DNA of 64,000 nucleotides, from the NCBI RefSeq assembly GCF_001305595.1, contig NZ_CP012402.1, forward strand, positions 37,501 through 101,500. The letters run 5' to 3'. The position numbers were made by a program, and so were the translations under genes. Position 1 is the stretch's first letter; each line of letters opens with the position of its first letter. The DNA is from Azospirillum thiophilum (GTDB taxonomy: Bacteria > Pseudomonadota > Alphaproteobacteria > Azospirillales > Azospirillaceae). Under the pieces are notes generated by a model that was not told the DNA's origin, did no database searches, and saw only the letters and a list, made by a program, of their open reading frames with translations. This document shows, one piece after another, positions 1-9,977 of the stretch.

Positions 1-475
1 GCTTTTCCAGCACCACGCGCGAGTCCGGCGTGGCAAGGCCGAAGGCGCGCAACTGGTCGCAGGTCGGCCCGAACAGGCTGGGCGAGGTGGCGAGGTAGAA
101 GATCCGCACCGCCGGCTCGCGGCCGGCCGGAGGATGGTCGAGACGCCCGGCCAGCTCGTCCCAGCCCTCGTCGCTGGTGGCGTTGACCGGGACATAGTCG
201 AGCCGCTCGAGGAAACGGGCGACCAGCGCCGGATCCCGTTCGTCGGCGGGCACATGCTCGGCGATCGCCTGCTCGGCCTTGGCGCGGTAGTCGCCCGGCG
301 ACAGCGGGCTGCGCGAGACGCCGATGATGCGGCTGCCGTCGGCGACCTGCCCCGCCTTGTCGCGCAGATAGAGCGCCGGCAGCAGCTTGCGCAGGGCGAG
401 GTCTCCGGTGCCGCCGAACACCGTGTAGTCGAAGGGAGGCAGGGCGGGTGCGACGGCGGAGCGGGAGTTCGACAT
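1..475 (-). CDS. zwf: Glucose-6-phosphate 1-dehydrogenase, N-terminal part
   Basis: Oxidises glucose 6-phosphate to 6-phosphogluconolactone with NAD(P)+, the entry step to the Entner-Doudoroff and pentose phosphate routes. The window holds the first 158 codons; the gene runs off the left edge. The N-terminus carries the nucleotide-binding motif FGGTGDLALRKL (about residues 20-31), followed by IIGVSRSPLS and later IFYLATSPSLFGPTC, all typical of G6PD. The ATG at 473-475 (minus strand) is chosen because the family motif starts about 20 residues after it. It lies 119 bases downstream of edd on the same strand, so the two are probably co-transcribed and supply successive steps to the dehydratase. 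Confidence 0.93.
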   Translation of the reverse strand, partial: MSNSRSAVAPALPPFDYTVFGGTGDLALRKLLPALYLRDKAGQVADGSRIIGVSRSPLSPGDYRAKAEQAIAEHVPADERDPALVARFLERLDYVPVNATSDEGWDELAGRLDHPPAGREPAVRIFYLATSPSLFGPTCDQLRAFGLATPDSRVVLEK

Positions 476-567
476 CAGTCCTCTCAACGTCGGTGGCACG
501 GGAGCGGGAGCCGCCCGCACATGATGGTGCCATAGGGGTGGGCCGGCCACAATGCAGGCCGGCCCGG

Positions 568-587
568 CTGAACGGCCTGCCGTTCAG
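568..587 (-). terminator. Hairpin directly after edd
   Basis: A perfect inverted repeat CTGAACGG-CCTG-CCGTTCAG begins just past the edd stop codon, in the 119-base edd-zwf gap. No T-run follows on the minus strand, so it is more likely a weak attenuator or an RNA-stability element than a full terminator. It could lower zwf expression relative to edd. Confidence 0.3.
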
Positions 588-594
588 GCCTGGA

Positions 595-2457
<1,863 letters not shown>

Positions 2458-2528
2458 GATCGCATCTCGACCGTTTGTGGGAGGCGATGATTTCCGGAAC
2501 GGACCATACGCCAGGGGCAGCGGGCTGT

Positions 2529-2544
2529 GAAGAAAAATTTCTTC
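2529..2544. promoter_or_regulatory. Palindromic operator candidate between edd and its divergent regulator
   Basis: GAAGAAAAATTTCTTC is a near-perfect palindrome (7 of 8 base pairs) in the 222-base divergent intergenic region, 72 bases upstream of the edd start. A related half site, CAATTTTCTTC, lies about 45 bases further toward the regulator gene. Position and symmetry suggest the binding site of the regulator encoded at 2680. RpiR/HexR proteins bind palindromes as dimers, but the assignment here is inference. Confidence 0.35.
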
Positions 2545-2679
2545 TTATATGCGGCATTATCCACTGGATGTCTCGCCTTTTTCGGCAATTTTCTTCATGA
2601 TGGCGGGGCATCGTCCGAAGCCCCATCCTTCCCGGCCGCTCCAGCGGACCGACTCTTTCCAGGGAAGTAACCTTACGTC

Positions 2680-3609
2680 ATGGCCGCCCCTGTCGACACC
2701 GCCATCAACGCTGCCGCGCCCCCGCCTCCCCCAATGGACATAGTGGACGGGATCCGCCGCCTGCGCGGCGAGTTGAAACGGTCGGAGGGGCAGATCGCCG
2801 ATCTGGTGCTGGCCGATCCGCGCCGGGTGCTGGAGTTGAACGTCACGTCGCTGGCCCAGGCGGCGGAGGTGAGCGAGGCGACGGTGGTGCGGTTCTGCCG
2901 CAGCATCGGCTGCGCCGGCTTTCCCGACTTCAAGCTGCGGTTGGCGGAATCCCGGGCCCGCGATGCGGTGCGCGACGAGGTGCGCGGCGGCACCCCCTAT
3001 GTCAGCCAGGACGTCGCGCCGGACGATGATGTCGGCACGCTGGCACGAAAAATTTTTTCATCAAGTGCGGCCGCGCTGACCGCCGCCGCCGCCGGGCTTG
3101 ACGATACGGCGCTGGATCGGGCGATCGCGCTGCTGGCGACCGCGCCGCGGGTGCTGTGCGTCGGCACCGGGGGATCAAGCGCGCTGGCGCAGGACGCCGC
3201 GCACAAGCTGCTGCGCTTCGGCGCCGATGCCCAGCCCTGCGCCGACCCGGTGCTGGCGCGCATGCTGCTGGCCAATCTGGGGGCCGGCGCCGTGCTGCTG
3301 GCCTTGTCCAACACCGGACGCAGCGGCACGATCAACGAGCTTGCCGCGGCGGCACGGGCGCAGGGCATCGCCGTGGTGGCGATCACCGCGCCGCATTCAC
3401 CGCTGGCCGCAATGGCGAGCGTGGTCGTCGCCAGCCAGCCGGTGGAGGATACCGAGATGTATACGCCGATGGCCTCGCGGCTGGTGCACCTGACGTTGAT
3501 CGACGTGCTGTCGACCGGCGTGGCGCTGCGGCTGGGCGACCCGGCGGTGCGGCAGTTGGCGAAGGTGAAGGCGGCGATCAACGCCGGGCGGCTGCCGCCG
3601 CTGACCTGA
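2680..3609 (+). CDS. hexR: HexR/RpiR-family transcriptional regulator with SIS domain
   Basis: A 309-residue RpiR-family regulator. The N-terminal winged helix-turn-helix (about 20-95) includes VTSLAQAAEVSEATVVRFCR, and the C-terminal SIS sugar-phosphate-binding domain (about 130-265) includes VLCVGTGGSSALAQDAAHK and LALSNTGRSGTINELA. HexR proteins sense KDPG and control edd, zwf and related genes; the divergent placement next to edd supports the same role. The start at 2680 has AGGGA about 17 bases upstream. An internal ATG at 2734 (MDIVDGIRRL) matches where many RpiR proteins begin and is an alternative. The symbol is inferred from context. Confidence 0.82.
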   Translation: MAAPVDTAINAAAPPPPPMDIVDGIRRLRGELKRSEGQIADLVLADPRRVLELNVTSLAQAAEVSEATVVRFCRSIGCAGFPDFKLRLAESRARDAVRDEVRGGTPYVSQDVAPDDDVGTLARKIFSSSAAALTAAAAGLDDTALDRAIALLATAPRVLCVGTGGSSALAQDAAHKLLRFGADAQPCADPVLARMLLANLGAGAVLLALSNTGRSGTINELAAAARAQGIAVVAITAPHSPLAAMASVVVASQPVEDTEMYTPMASRLVHLTLIDVLSTGVALRLGDPAVRQLAKVKAAINAGRLPPLT

Positions 3610-4016
3610 GCGGCTGCCAGGGCCCCGGTTGCCGCAAGCGTCATCCGACCATCGGCCGGAATGGCGCGGGACGAAGCCGCCGGGGCGGGCGGTTCTTGTA
3701 CCATCGTCGAATAATTAAGCGCACGAACGATTGCTATTCTCGGCCGCAATCCGGCCCTGGAACTTTTGACGCGCAGCCCCCGCCATGCCGCCCTCCCCGC
3801 CCCGCAGCGCCGCTTCACGCCAAGACGTCCGGCAGGAACCCGCCGGCGAGGCAGGGCCGGGCTATCCCGATGGTGGTGCGACATGTTCGCGCACAAAACA
3901 ATTTGTCGATTGGCGTTGTTGCCCCCCGCCAAGTCCGTCTGACACAATGTCGCGGGACGCTTTCCCGCACCCCCACCCGTCCGCTCCACTGGGCGCTCCA
4001 CAGGGAATCGCAGGCC
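3610..4016. other. 407-base intergenic region before the PQQ block
   Basis: No supportable gene. Its central part, around 3700-3735, is less GC-rich than its surroundings (for example AATAATTAAGC). AGGGA lies just ahead of the response regulator start at 4017. It probably holds the promoter for the regulator/CXXCW pair; I could not assign a clear -35/-10 pair. No strong terminator is visible after the hexR stop. Confidence 0.4.
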
Positions 4017-4664
4017 ATGACCCGGATCCTGATCGCCGATGACCATCCGATGGTGCGCGACGCCTTGCGCAGCGCGGTGCTTTATTCCTGCCAGGCCACC
4101 GACGTGATGGAGGCGGACCGGCTCGACACCGTCATGCAGGCGCTGGAGGAGCGTGGCGACCTCGACCTCGTGCTGCTGGACGTCAACATGCCCGGCATGA
4201 ACGGGTTGGGCGGCCTGCGCGCCCTGCGCCAGCGCTTTCCCGCGACCCCCGTCGTCGTCGTCTCCGCCCATGAGGAACGGCGATGGGTCCGTGAGGCGAT
4301 GGAGAGCGGCGCCGCCGGCTTCATTCCGAAATCGACCCCGCGCGACGCCATCGCCGCGGCGCTGCGCCAGGTTCTGAACGGCGAGCTGTATGTCCCGCCC
4401 CAGACCGGCGACGACGGTGCCGGAACCGTGGAGGATGCCGAGACCGCGGAGATCGCGCGCCGCATCGCCACCCTGACGGCCCAGCAGCTGCGGGTGCTGG
4501 AGTTGCTGGGCACCGGCAAGCTGAACAAGGAGATCGCCTTCGACCTCAGCATCACCGAGACGACGGTCAAGGCCCATGTGTCGGCCATCCTGCAAAAGCT
4601 GAAGGTCTACAGCCGCACCCAGGCGGTGGTGATCGCCAACCGCGTGCTGGCCGACCGGCGGTGA
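4017..4664 (+). CDS. NarL/LuxR-type response regulator next to pqq genes
   Basis: A 215-residue two-component response regulator. The receiver domain (1-120) has the acidic pair D8-D9 in LIADDHP, phosphoacceptor D55 in LVLLDVNMPGMNG and the lysine of FIPKS. The C-terminal LuxR helix-turn-helix (about 150-210) includes LTAQQLRVLELLGTGKLNKE and ITETTVKAHVSAIL. The ATG at 4017 follows CAGGGA at a normal distance. Its stop overlaps the next gene (GTGA), so the two are translationally coupled. Regulators of this class (for example ExaE/AgmR) control PQQ-dependent alcohol oxidation; the position ahead of pqqABCDE suggests a similar role here. No sensor kinase is in the window. Confidence 0.9.
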   Translation: MTRILIADDHPMVRDALRSAVLYSCQATDVMEADRLDTVMQALEERGDLDLVLLDVNMPGMNGLGGLRALRQRFPATPVVVVSAHEERRWVREAMESGAAGFIPKSTPRDAIAAALRQVLNGELYVPPQTGDDGAGTVEDAETAEIARRIATLTAQQLRVLELLGTGKLNKEIAFDLSITETTVKAHVSAILQKLKVYSRTQAVVIANRVLADRR

Positions 4665-5245
4665 GCGTCCGGAGCCGGATGGCAGGCGCGGTTCTCCTCG
4701 GCCTCCTCCTCACCGCCGCTGCCCTGGCCGCCCCCGCCCATGCCGCCGGCGTGCCGCAGCCGGACGGCTACCGCATGTCCGACTACCGCTCCCCCACGCC
4801 GGACGGCGTCGCAGGGGGCGAGACGGCCGACACCCCGGCCGTGCAGGCGTTGCTGGCGCAGGGCCGCACCGTTCCGGTCTTCGTCCAGCGGCTGGAGCGC
4901 AGCACGCTACCCGGCGGCCCCTGGCTGCAATCCAAGGCGTACAGGCAAATCCCCGGCAGCGTCTGGCTGCCCAATGTCGGGATGGGCGCGCCCGACCCGG
5001 CGACCCTGGCCTGGTTCGAATCGCAGCTGGAACGCCTGACCGGCGGCGACCGGAACCGCGATCTTCTGTTCTATTGTCTGTCGGATTGCTGGTTGTCGTG
5101 GAACGCCGCGAAGCGTGCGGTGTTGTTTGGGTATGCCCGGGTCCATTGGTACCCGACCGGCATCGACGGCTGGATGGAAGCCGGCCTGCCGACCGAGGAG
5201 GCGCACCCGCCGTCGCCGCCGCCCGCGGTTTCGCCTGCGCCCTGA
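4661..5245 (+). CDS. PQQ-associated periplasmic CXXCW-motif (rhodanese-like) protein
   Basis: A 194-residue exported protein: a hydrophobic signal segment (about 8-28) ends at AHA-AG. The body is rhodanese-like and has YCLSDCWLSWNAAKRA (about 146-161), the hallmark of the PQQ-dependent catabolism-associated CXXCW family. In this copy the cysteines are separated by three residues (C-LSD-C-W). Family members occur with PQQ biosynthesis and quinoprotein dehydrogenases; the exact role is not established. GTG at 4661 overlaps the previous stop. An in-frame ATG at 4679 directly before the hydrophobic segment is an alternative start. The C-terminus is proline-rich. Confidence 0.85.
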   Translation: MSVRSRMAGAVLLGLLLTAAALAAPAHAAGVPQPDGYRMSDYRSPTPDGVAGGETADTPAVQALLAQGRTVPVFVQRLERSTLPGGPWLQSKAYRQIPGSVWLPNVGMGAPDPATLAWFESQLERLTGGDRNRDLLFYCLSDCWLSWNAAKRAVLFGYARVHWYPTGIDGWMEAGLPTEEAHPPSPPPAVSPAP

Positions 5246-5290
5246 GCCTGCCCTCCGGCGGGGCCGTCCGGTTCCGGGCGGGCAGCCGCT

Positions 5291-5316
5291 AAAAAGAGGT
5301 AGCCGAGAAAAAGAGG
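5291..5316. promoter_or_regulatory. Direct repeats upstream of pqqA
   Basis: AAAAAGAGG occurs at 5291-5299 and again at 5308-5316, 17 bases apart, in the 177-base gap before pqqA. Two short direct repeats on about the same DNA face would suit a dimeric activator such as the response regulator at 4017. This is pattern-based inference only. Confidence 0.22.
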
Positions 5317-5422
5317 GCCGGATTGCACCATCGTAGCATGGCGGAAGTCCGCTCCGGACCTGTATTCTTCACCCCGCCAACCATCATGGTCAGCAACAGT
5401 CAGCAAGCAGGAGTATCATGCG

Positions 5423-5503
5423 ATGAAGACCTGGCGCAAACCGAAGACCACCGAGATCGCCGTCGGCACCGAGATCAACGCCTACGCCTGCGCCGGCCTC
5501 TGA
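5423..5503 (+). CDS. pqqA: PQQ precursor peptide PqqA
   Basis: A 26-residue peptide, MKTWRKPKTTEIAVGTEINA followed by YACAGL. The E-x3-Y pair in GTEINAY supplies the glutamate and tyrosine that are cross-linked to form pyrroloquinoline quinone, and the N-terminal MKTWRKP is the usual recognition part. AGGAG at 5409-5413 lies 9 bases upstream of the ATG. It is the first gene of pqqABCDE, which follows in canonical order. Confidence 0.97.
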   Translation: MKTWRKPKTTEIAVGTEINAYACAGL

Positions 5504-5511
5504 ACCGGACA

Positions 5512-5529
5512 CCGGCCGGCGACGGCCGG
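5512..5529 (+). terminator. Hairpin between pqqA and pqqB
   Basis: CCGGCC-GGCGAC-GGCCGG forms a compact GC-only stem nine bases after the pqqA stop. No T-run follows, so it would act as a partial attenuator or mRNA-protecting stem. PqqA is consumed as substrate, so higher pqqA expression than pqqB-E would make sense. Confidence 0.3.
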
Positions 5530-5663
5530 ATCGGGAAGCCGGGGCGGGACGGCGCAAGCCCCCGTCCCCGGCGACCCCGCACCGATAGCGCAGCTTTCCG
5601 GACCGCGGCTGGACGATTTCCGGAGATGACGCCCGAACAATACGCCCGAGCGAAACGGTGACC

Positions 5664-6596
5664 ATGAAGATTCTCGTTCTCGGTTCGGCGGCCGGCGGGG
5701 GATTCCCGCAATGGAACTGCGCCTGCGAGGGCTGCCGCCGCGCCCGCTCCGGCGATCCCGCGGCCCGGCCGCGCACCCAGTCGTCGCTGGCGGTGACGGC
5801 GGACGGCGAACGCTGGCTGCTGCTGAACGCCTCTCCCGATCTCGGCGCCCAACTGCTCGCCAGCCCGCCGCTGCATCCCCGGGGGGGATTGCGCGGGAAC
5901 CCGATCGCCGCGGCGCTGCTGACCAATGCCGACATCGATCATGTCGCCGGCCTGCTGAGCTTGCGCGAATCCCACCCCTTCGCCATCTATGCCACCCCGC
6001 GCGTCCATGGCGTGCTGGCCGCCAACAGCGTCTTCAACGTGCTGAACCCCGAGCTGGTCGCCCGCCGGCCGATGGCGCTCGGCAAGCCGTTCCAGCCCGC
6101 CGGGGCCGACGGCCGCCCGCTGGGGCTGGAGGTGGAGGCCTTCGCCGTGCCCGGCAAGGTGGCGCTCTACCTGGAGGACGCGTCGGCCGGCCCCGGCTTC
6201 GGCTCCGTCGCCGAGGACACGGTGGCGCTGCGCATCCGGCCGACGGATGGCTCCAGTGAGGGGTTCTTCTATGTCCCCGGCTGCGCCGGCATGCCCGGCT
6301 GGCTGTCCGACAGGCTGCACGGCGCCCCGCTGGTGCTGTTCGACGGCACCACCTGGACCGACGACGAGATGATCCGCAGCGGCACCGGCACCAAGACGGC
6401 GGCGCGCATGGGCCATATGCCGATGTCGGGGCCGGCGGGCAGCATCGCCGCCTTCGCACCGCTGCAGGTCGCCCGCAAGATCTACATCCACATCAACAAC
6501 ACAAACCCCGCCCTGCTGGAGGATTCGCCCGAGCGGGCGGAGGCCGAGGCGGCCGGCTGGCGCATCGCCCATGACGGGCTGGAGCTGACAGTATGA
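5664..6596 (+). CDS. pqqB: PQQ biosynthesis protein PqqB
   Basis: A 310-residue metallo-beta-lactamase-fold protein needed for PQQ synthesis. It begins MKILVLGSAAGGGFPQWNC, the conserved PqqB N-terminus, and has NADIDHVAGLLSLRE (about 92-106), WTDDEM and the C-terminal IYIHINNTNP. ATG at 5664 is preferred over GTG at 5658 because homologues begin MKI. The 160-base gap from pqqA contains a hairpin. The stop overlaps the pqqC start (ATGA), so expression of pqqB and pqqC is coupled. Confidence 0.96.
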   Translation: MKILVLGSAAGGGFPQWNCACEGCRRARSGDPAARPRTQSSLAVTADGERWLLLNASPDLGAQLLASPPLHPRGGLRGNPIAAALLTNADIDHVAGLLSLRESHPFAIYATPRVHGVLAANSVFNVLNPELVARRPMALGKPFQPAGADGRPLGLEVEAFAVPGKVALYLEDASAGPGFGSVAEDTVALRIRPTDGSSEGFFYVPGCAGMPGWLSDRLHGAPLVLFDGTTWTDDEMIRSGTGTKTAARMGHMPMSGPAGSIAAFAPLQVARKIYIHINNTNPALLEDSPERAEAEAAGWRIAHDGLELTV

Positions 6597-7396
6597 CCAT
6601 GTCCCCGACCGCCGCGCCCCAATCCCGCGAGATGTCCCGCGACGACTTCCGCGCCGCGCTCTATGCCATCGGCGAGCGGCAGTATCACGACCTCCACCCC
6701 TTCCACCAGCTGCTGCACGGCGGCAAGCTGAAGAAGGGGCAAATCCAGGCCTGGGCGCTCAACCGCTTCTATTATCAGGTGTCGATCCCGCGCAAGGATC
6801 TGACCATCATGTCCCGCATGGACGACCCGGCGCTCCGCCGCGCCTGGCTGCAGCGGGTGCTCGACCATGACGGGCTGACCCAGGCCGGCGAGCTGGACGA
6901 GACCAAGGTCGGCGGCATCGAGCGCTGGCTGCGGCTGACCGATGGGCTCGGGCTCGACCGCGACTATGTGAAGTCGCTGGAGGGCATCCTGCCCGCCACC
7001 CGTTTCGCGGTGGACGCCTATGTCCATTTCGTCCACGACCATTCGCTGCTGGAGGCGGTGGCCTCGTCGCTGACCGAGCTGTTCGCCCCGTCGATCCACC
7101 GCGAGCGCATCGCCGGCTTCGAGCGCAATTACGCCTTTGCCAACGACAGCACGCTCTCCTATTTCCGCAAGCGGCTGGACGAGGCGCCGCGCGACGTGGA
7201 ATTCGGGCTGGACTATGTGCTGACCAACGCCCGCACCGCCGAGCAGCAGCAGCAGTGCCTGCGCGCCCTGCGCTTCAAGACGGAGCTGCTGTGGGCCCAG
7301 CTCGACGCGCTGCACCATGCCTATGTCACTCCCAACCTGATCCCGCCCGGCGCCTTCGTGCCGGAGGACATGGACCCGACGCGGTACAGCCGGTGA
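6593..7396 (+). CDS. pqqC: Pyrroloquinoline-quinone synthase PqqC
   Basis: A 267-residue, helical, cofactor-free oxidase that performs the last ring closure and oxidation of PQQ synthesis. Recognisable stretches are YHDLHPFHQLLHGGKL, QAWALNRFYYQVSIPRKD and DYVLTNARTAEQQQ, with the length expected for PqqC. The ATGA overlap with pqqB fixes the start. The stop overlaps the GTG start of pqqD. Confidence 0.96.
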   Translation: MTMSPTAAPQSREMSRDDFRAALYAIGERQYHDLHPFHQLLHGGKLKKGQIQAWALNRFYYQVSIPRKDLTIMSRMDDPALRRAWLQRVLDHDGLTQAGELDETKVGGIERWLRLTDGLGLDRDYVKSLEGILPATRFAVDAYVHFVHDHSLLEAVASSLTELFAPSIHRERIAGFERNYAFANDSTLSYFRKRLDEAPRDVEFGLDYVLTNARTAEQQQQCLRALRFKTELLWAQLDALHHAYVTPNLIPPGAFVPEDMDPTRYSR

Positions 7397-7689
7397 ACGC
7401 GATCCCGCCCCGCATCGGCGAAAGCGACCGGCTGCGGCTGGCTCCGGGAGTCATGCTGCGCAACGACCGCCGCCGCGGCCAGTGGATGCTGATGGCGCCG
7501 GAACGGCTGCTGGTGCTGGACGAGATGGCGCTTGCGGTGGTGCGGGCCTGTGTGGGGCAGGACGTCGCGGATCTCGCCGCCGGCATCGACCGGCTGACGG
7601 CGGAGTATGACGCGCCGCGCGCCGAGGTCGCCGCCGACGTGCTGGAGCTGCTGACCGACCTGCGCAACAAGGGCTATGTCGTCACATGA
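7393..7689 (+). CDS. pqqD: PQQ peptide chaperone PqqD
   Basis: A 98-residue RRE-type peptide chaperone that binds PqqA and presents it to PqqE. It shows RLAPGVMLRNDRRRGQWMLM and the ALAVVRACVGQ helix region typical of PqqD. The GTG at 7393 overlaps the pqqC stop (GTGA); a longer upstream reading exists in this frame, but the overlap start fits family length. It lies directly before pqqE. Confidence 0.93.
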   Translation: MNAIPPRIGESDRLRLAPGVMLRNDRRRGQWMLMAPERLLVLDEMALAVVRACVGQDVADLAAGIDRLTAEYDAPRAEVAADVLELLTDLRNKGYVVT

Positions 7690-7699
7690 GGTGCGTCCC

Positions 7700-8818
7700 A
7701 TGAGCTGCGCCCTGCCTGCCTTCGCTGCCGCGACCGATGCCGAACCGGCGCCGCCCTTCGCCGTGCTGATGGAGCTGACGCACCGCTGCCCGCTGCGCTG
7801 TCCCTATTGCTCCAACCCGGTGGCGCTCGACCCCGCCAGCGCCGAGCTGGACACCGCGACCTGGAAACGCGTGCTGGAGGAGGCGGCCGACGCCGGCGCG
7901 CTCCAGGTCCATTTCTCAGGCGGCGAGCCCTGCGTTCGCAAGGATCTGGAGGAGCTGGTCGCCCATGCGACCGAGGCCGGGCTCTACAGCAACCTGATCA
8001 CCTCGGCCGTGCTGCTCGACGCGGCACGGCTGGAGCGGTTGCAGCGCGCCGGGCTCCAGCATGTGCAGATCAGCCTGCAGGATGCCGAGGCGGCGGGCGC
8101 CGACCGGGTCGGCGGCTTCAAGGGCGGCCATGCGAAGAAGCTGGAGGTCGCGCGGGCGGTGGTGCGCCACGGTCTGGCGCTGACCATCAATGCCGTGCTG
8201 CACCGCCACAACATCGACCGGGTGAACGATGTCATCGATCTGGCGATGGATCTCGGCGCCGGGCGGATCGAGATCGCCAACGTCCAGTATTACGGCTGGG
8301 CGCTGGCCAACCGCGCGGCGCTGATGCCTTCGCGCGAGCAGCTGCTGGCGATGGACGCCGCGGTGCGCGCCCGCCTGCCGGAGCTGGCCGGACGGATCGT
8401 GGTCGATTACGTCGTGCCCGACTATTACGCCCGCCGGCCGAAGAGCTGCATGGGCGGCTGGGCGCGGCGCTTCATGAACGTCACGCCGCGCGGCCGCGTC
8501 CTGCCCTGCCATGCGGCGGAGACGATCCCGGGCATGGAGTTCGAGACCGTCCACGACCGCAGCCTGTCGGAGATCTGGCGCGACGGCCCGGCCTTCGCCC
8601 GCTACCGCGGCACCGCCTGGATGCCGGACCCCTGCCGCTCCTGCGACCACAAGGAGGAGGATTGGGGTGGCTGCCGCTGCCAGGCGCTGGCGCTGGCCGG
8701 CAGCGCCGACGCCACCGACCCGGTGTGCGAGCTGTCACCCGCCCATGCCGAGGTCGCGAGCGTGCGCGACCGCGACGCCGCCGCACTCGGCACCGGTTGG
8801 ACCTATCGCGGGATGTGA
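7700..8818 (+). CDS. pqqE: PqqA peptide cyclase PqqE (radical SAM)
   Basis: Radical-SAM enzyme that joins the glutamate and tyrosine side chains of PqqA. C30, C34 and C37 in THRCPLRCPYCSNP bind the SAM cluster. The C-terminal SPASM cysteines lie in SCMGGW, RVLPCHAAE, PCRSCDHKEEDWGGCRCQ and DPVCELS. ATG at 7700 follows GAGGTG at good spacing and gives 372 residues. An in-frame ATG at 7676 would overlap pqqD by 14 bases and add eight residues. It is the last gene of pqqABCDE and faces the Lrp-type gene convergently. Confidence 0.96.
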   Translation: MSCALPAFAAATDAEPAPPFAVLMELTHRCPLRCPYCSNPVALDPASAELDTATWKRVLEEAADAGALQVHFSGGEPCVRKDLEELVAHATEAGLYSNLITSAVLLDAARLERLQRAGLQHVQISLQDAEAAGADRVGGFKGGHAKKLEVARAVVRHGLALTINAVLHRHNIDRVNDVIDLAMDLGAGRIEIANVQYYGWALANRAALMPSREQLLAMDAAVRARLPELAGRIVVDYVVPDYYARRPKSCMGGWARRFMNVTPRGRVLPCHAAETIPGMEFETVHDRSLSEIWRDGPAFARYRGTAWMPDPCRSCDHKEEDWGGCRCQALALAGSADATDPVCELSPAHAEVASVRDRDAAALGTGWTYRGM

Positions 8819-8850
8819 CGCCGTTCCACGCGCTCAGTCGAGATGCCCAG

Positions 8851-9273
8851 TCAGTCAAGATGACGGTCCAGCACCATCAGCGTCGTGACCTCCGCCACCT
8901 CCGGCAGCGCGACGATGGCGGCGCGGACCGCCTCGATGGCGCAAACGTCGGCGCCCTCCGCCCGGATCACCATGTCGATGGCGCCGGCCACCGAATGGAG
9001 CGAGACGATCCCGGGAATCCGCCGCAGCTTGGGAACCAGCTGGACGCAGGTCCGGCCCGGCTGGTGGCGCAGCAGGAAATGGGCGCAGGCACCAGCCGGC
9101 CGGTCTTCTCCCTCGACGATGGTGAAGCCGCGGACGACCCCCGTCCTCACCAGCCGGTCGAGCCGTTCCTGGGTCGCGCTGCGCGACAGGCCGACATCGC
9201 GGGCCAGCGCCACCAGCGTCCGGCGCGCATCCTTGCGCAGGGCATCCAGAAGCAGCCGGTCCTTGTCGTCCAT
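8851..9273 (-). CDS. Lrp/AsnC-family transcriptional regulator
   Basis: A 140-residue regulator. The N-terminal helix-turn-helix has DKDRLLLDALRKDARRTLVA and DVGLSRSATQERLDRLVRTG (about 3-45). The C-terminal RAM/AsnC ligand-binding domain (about 60-140) includes GRTCVQLVPKLRRIPGI and ALPEVAEVTTLMVLDR. It is divergent from the cysteine hydrolase at 9399 with 125 bases between them, the usual arrangement for an Lrp-type protein controlling its neighbour. The effector is probably an amino acid, but nothing in the sequence identifies it. Confidence 0.9.
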   Translation of the reverse strand: MDDKDRLLLDALRKDARRTLVALARDVGLSRSATQERLDRLVRTGVVRGFTIVEGEDRPAGACAHFLLRHQPGRTCVQLVPKLRRIPGIVSLHSVAGAIDMVIRAEGADVCAIEAVRAAIVALPEVAEVTTLMVLDRHLD

Positions 9274-9398
9274 CCACGCCGTCCATTCGCCAGTCTGCGC
9301 CCCGCCGGCGGAATGCCGGCCGCTCCGGCATCATGCCGGGCTGCAACCGGCTGCCATTCGGGGGAAGAGGACCATGGACGATTTGAACGGAGCTTCCA

Positions 9399-9959
9399 AT
9401 GCGCCTTTTTCCCCAGGCAACGCTTCTGCTTGCCGTCGACATGCAGCGCGCCTTCGACGAGCCGCGCTGGCCGCGCCGCTGGAACCGCAACGTCGACCAC
9501 AACGGGCTGAGGCTGTTGGATGCCTGGCGGCGGACGGCGCGGCCCATCTTCCATGTGCATCATGATTCGGCCGAGCCCGCCTCCACCCTGCGCCCCGGCC
9601 AGCCGGGCCACCGCTTCCGCGAGGGCTTCGAGCCGCAGGACGGCGAAGGGACGGTGGGCAAGATCGTCAATTCCGCCTTCATCGGCACCGACCTCGACAT
9701 CCGCCTGCGCCGGCTCGGCATCGAGGAGCTGGTGGTGTTCGGCATCTCGACCGACATGTGCGTCTCGACCACCATCCGGACCGGCGCCAACATGGGCTGG
9801 AAAATCACGCTGGCCGCCGACGCCTGCGACTGCTTCGACCTGCCGGACGGACAGGGCGGCACGATCCCGGCCGAACAGATCCATGCCGCCCATGTGGCGA
9901 CGCTGGGCTTCGAGTTCTGCGAGGCCGCGACCACCGACGGGATCATCGCCCGGCTGTGA
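9399..9959 (+). CDS. Isochorismatase-like cysteine hydrolase
   Basis: A 186-residue member of the isochorismatase/nicotinamidase-like superfamily. The Asp-Lys-Cys triad is visible as D14 (LLAVDMQ), K88 (GTVGKIVNSAF) and C121 (GISTDMCVSTTIRTG). Members hydrolyse small amides or related compounds; the substrate cannot be told from the sequence. Divergence from the Lrp-type gene suggests an amino-acid-derived or nitrogenous substrate. The stop lies 18 bases from the stop of the small convergent gene. Confidence 0.88.
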   Translation: MRLFPQATLLLAVDMQRAFDEPRWPRRWNRNVDHNGLRLLDAWRRTARPIFHVHHDSAEPASTLRPGQPGHRFREGFEPQDGEGTVGKIVNSAFIGTDLDIRLRRLGIEELVVFGISTDMCVSTTIRTGANMGWKITLAADACDCFDLPDGQGGTIPAEQIHAAHVATLGFEFCEAATTDGIIARL

Positions 9960-9977
9960 CGGCGCCCCGCCGACCGG

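Noticed and set aside
8819..8850. A bidirectional terminator between pqqE and the Lrp-type gene
   Set aside because: I found no stem of useful length in this short convergent gap.
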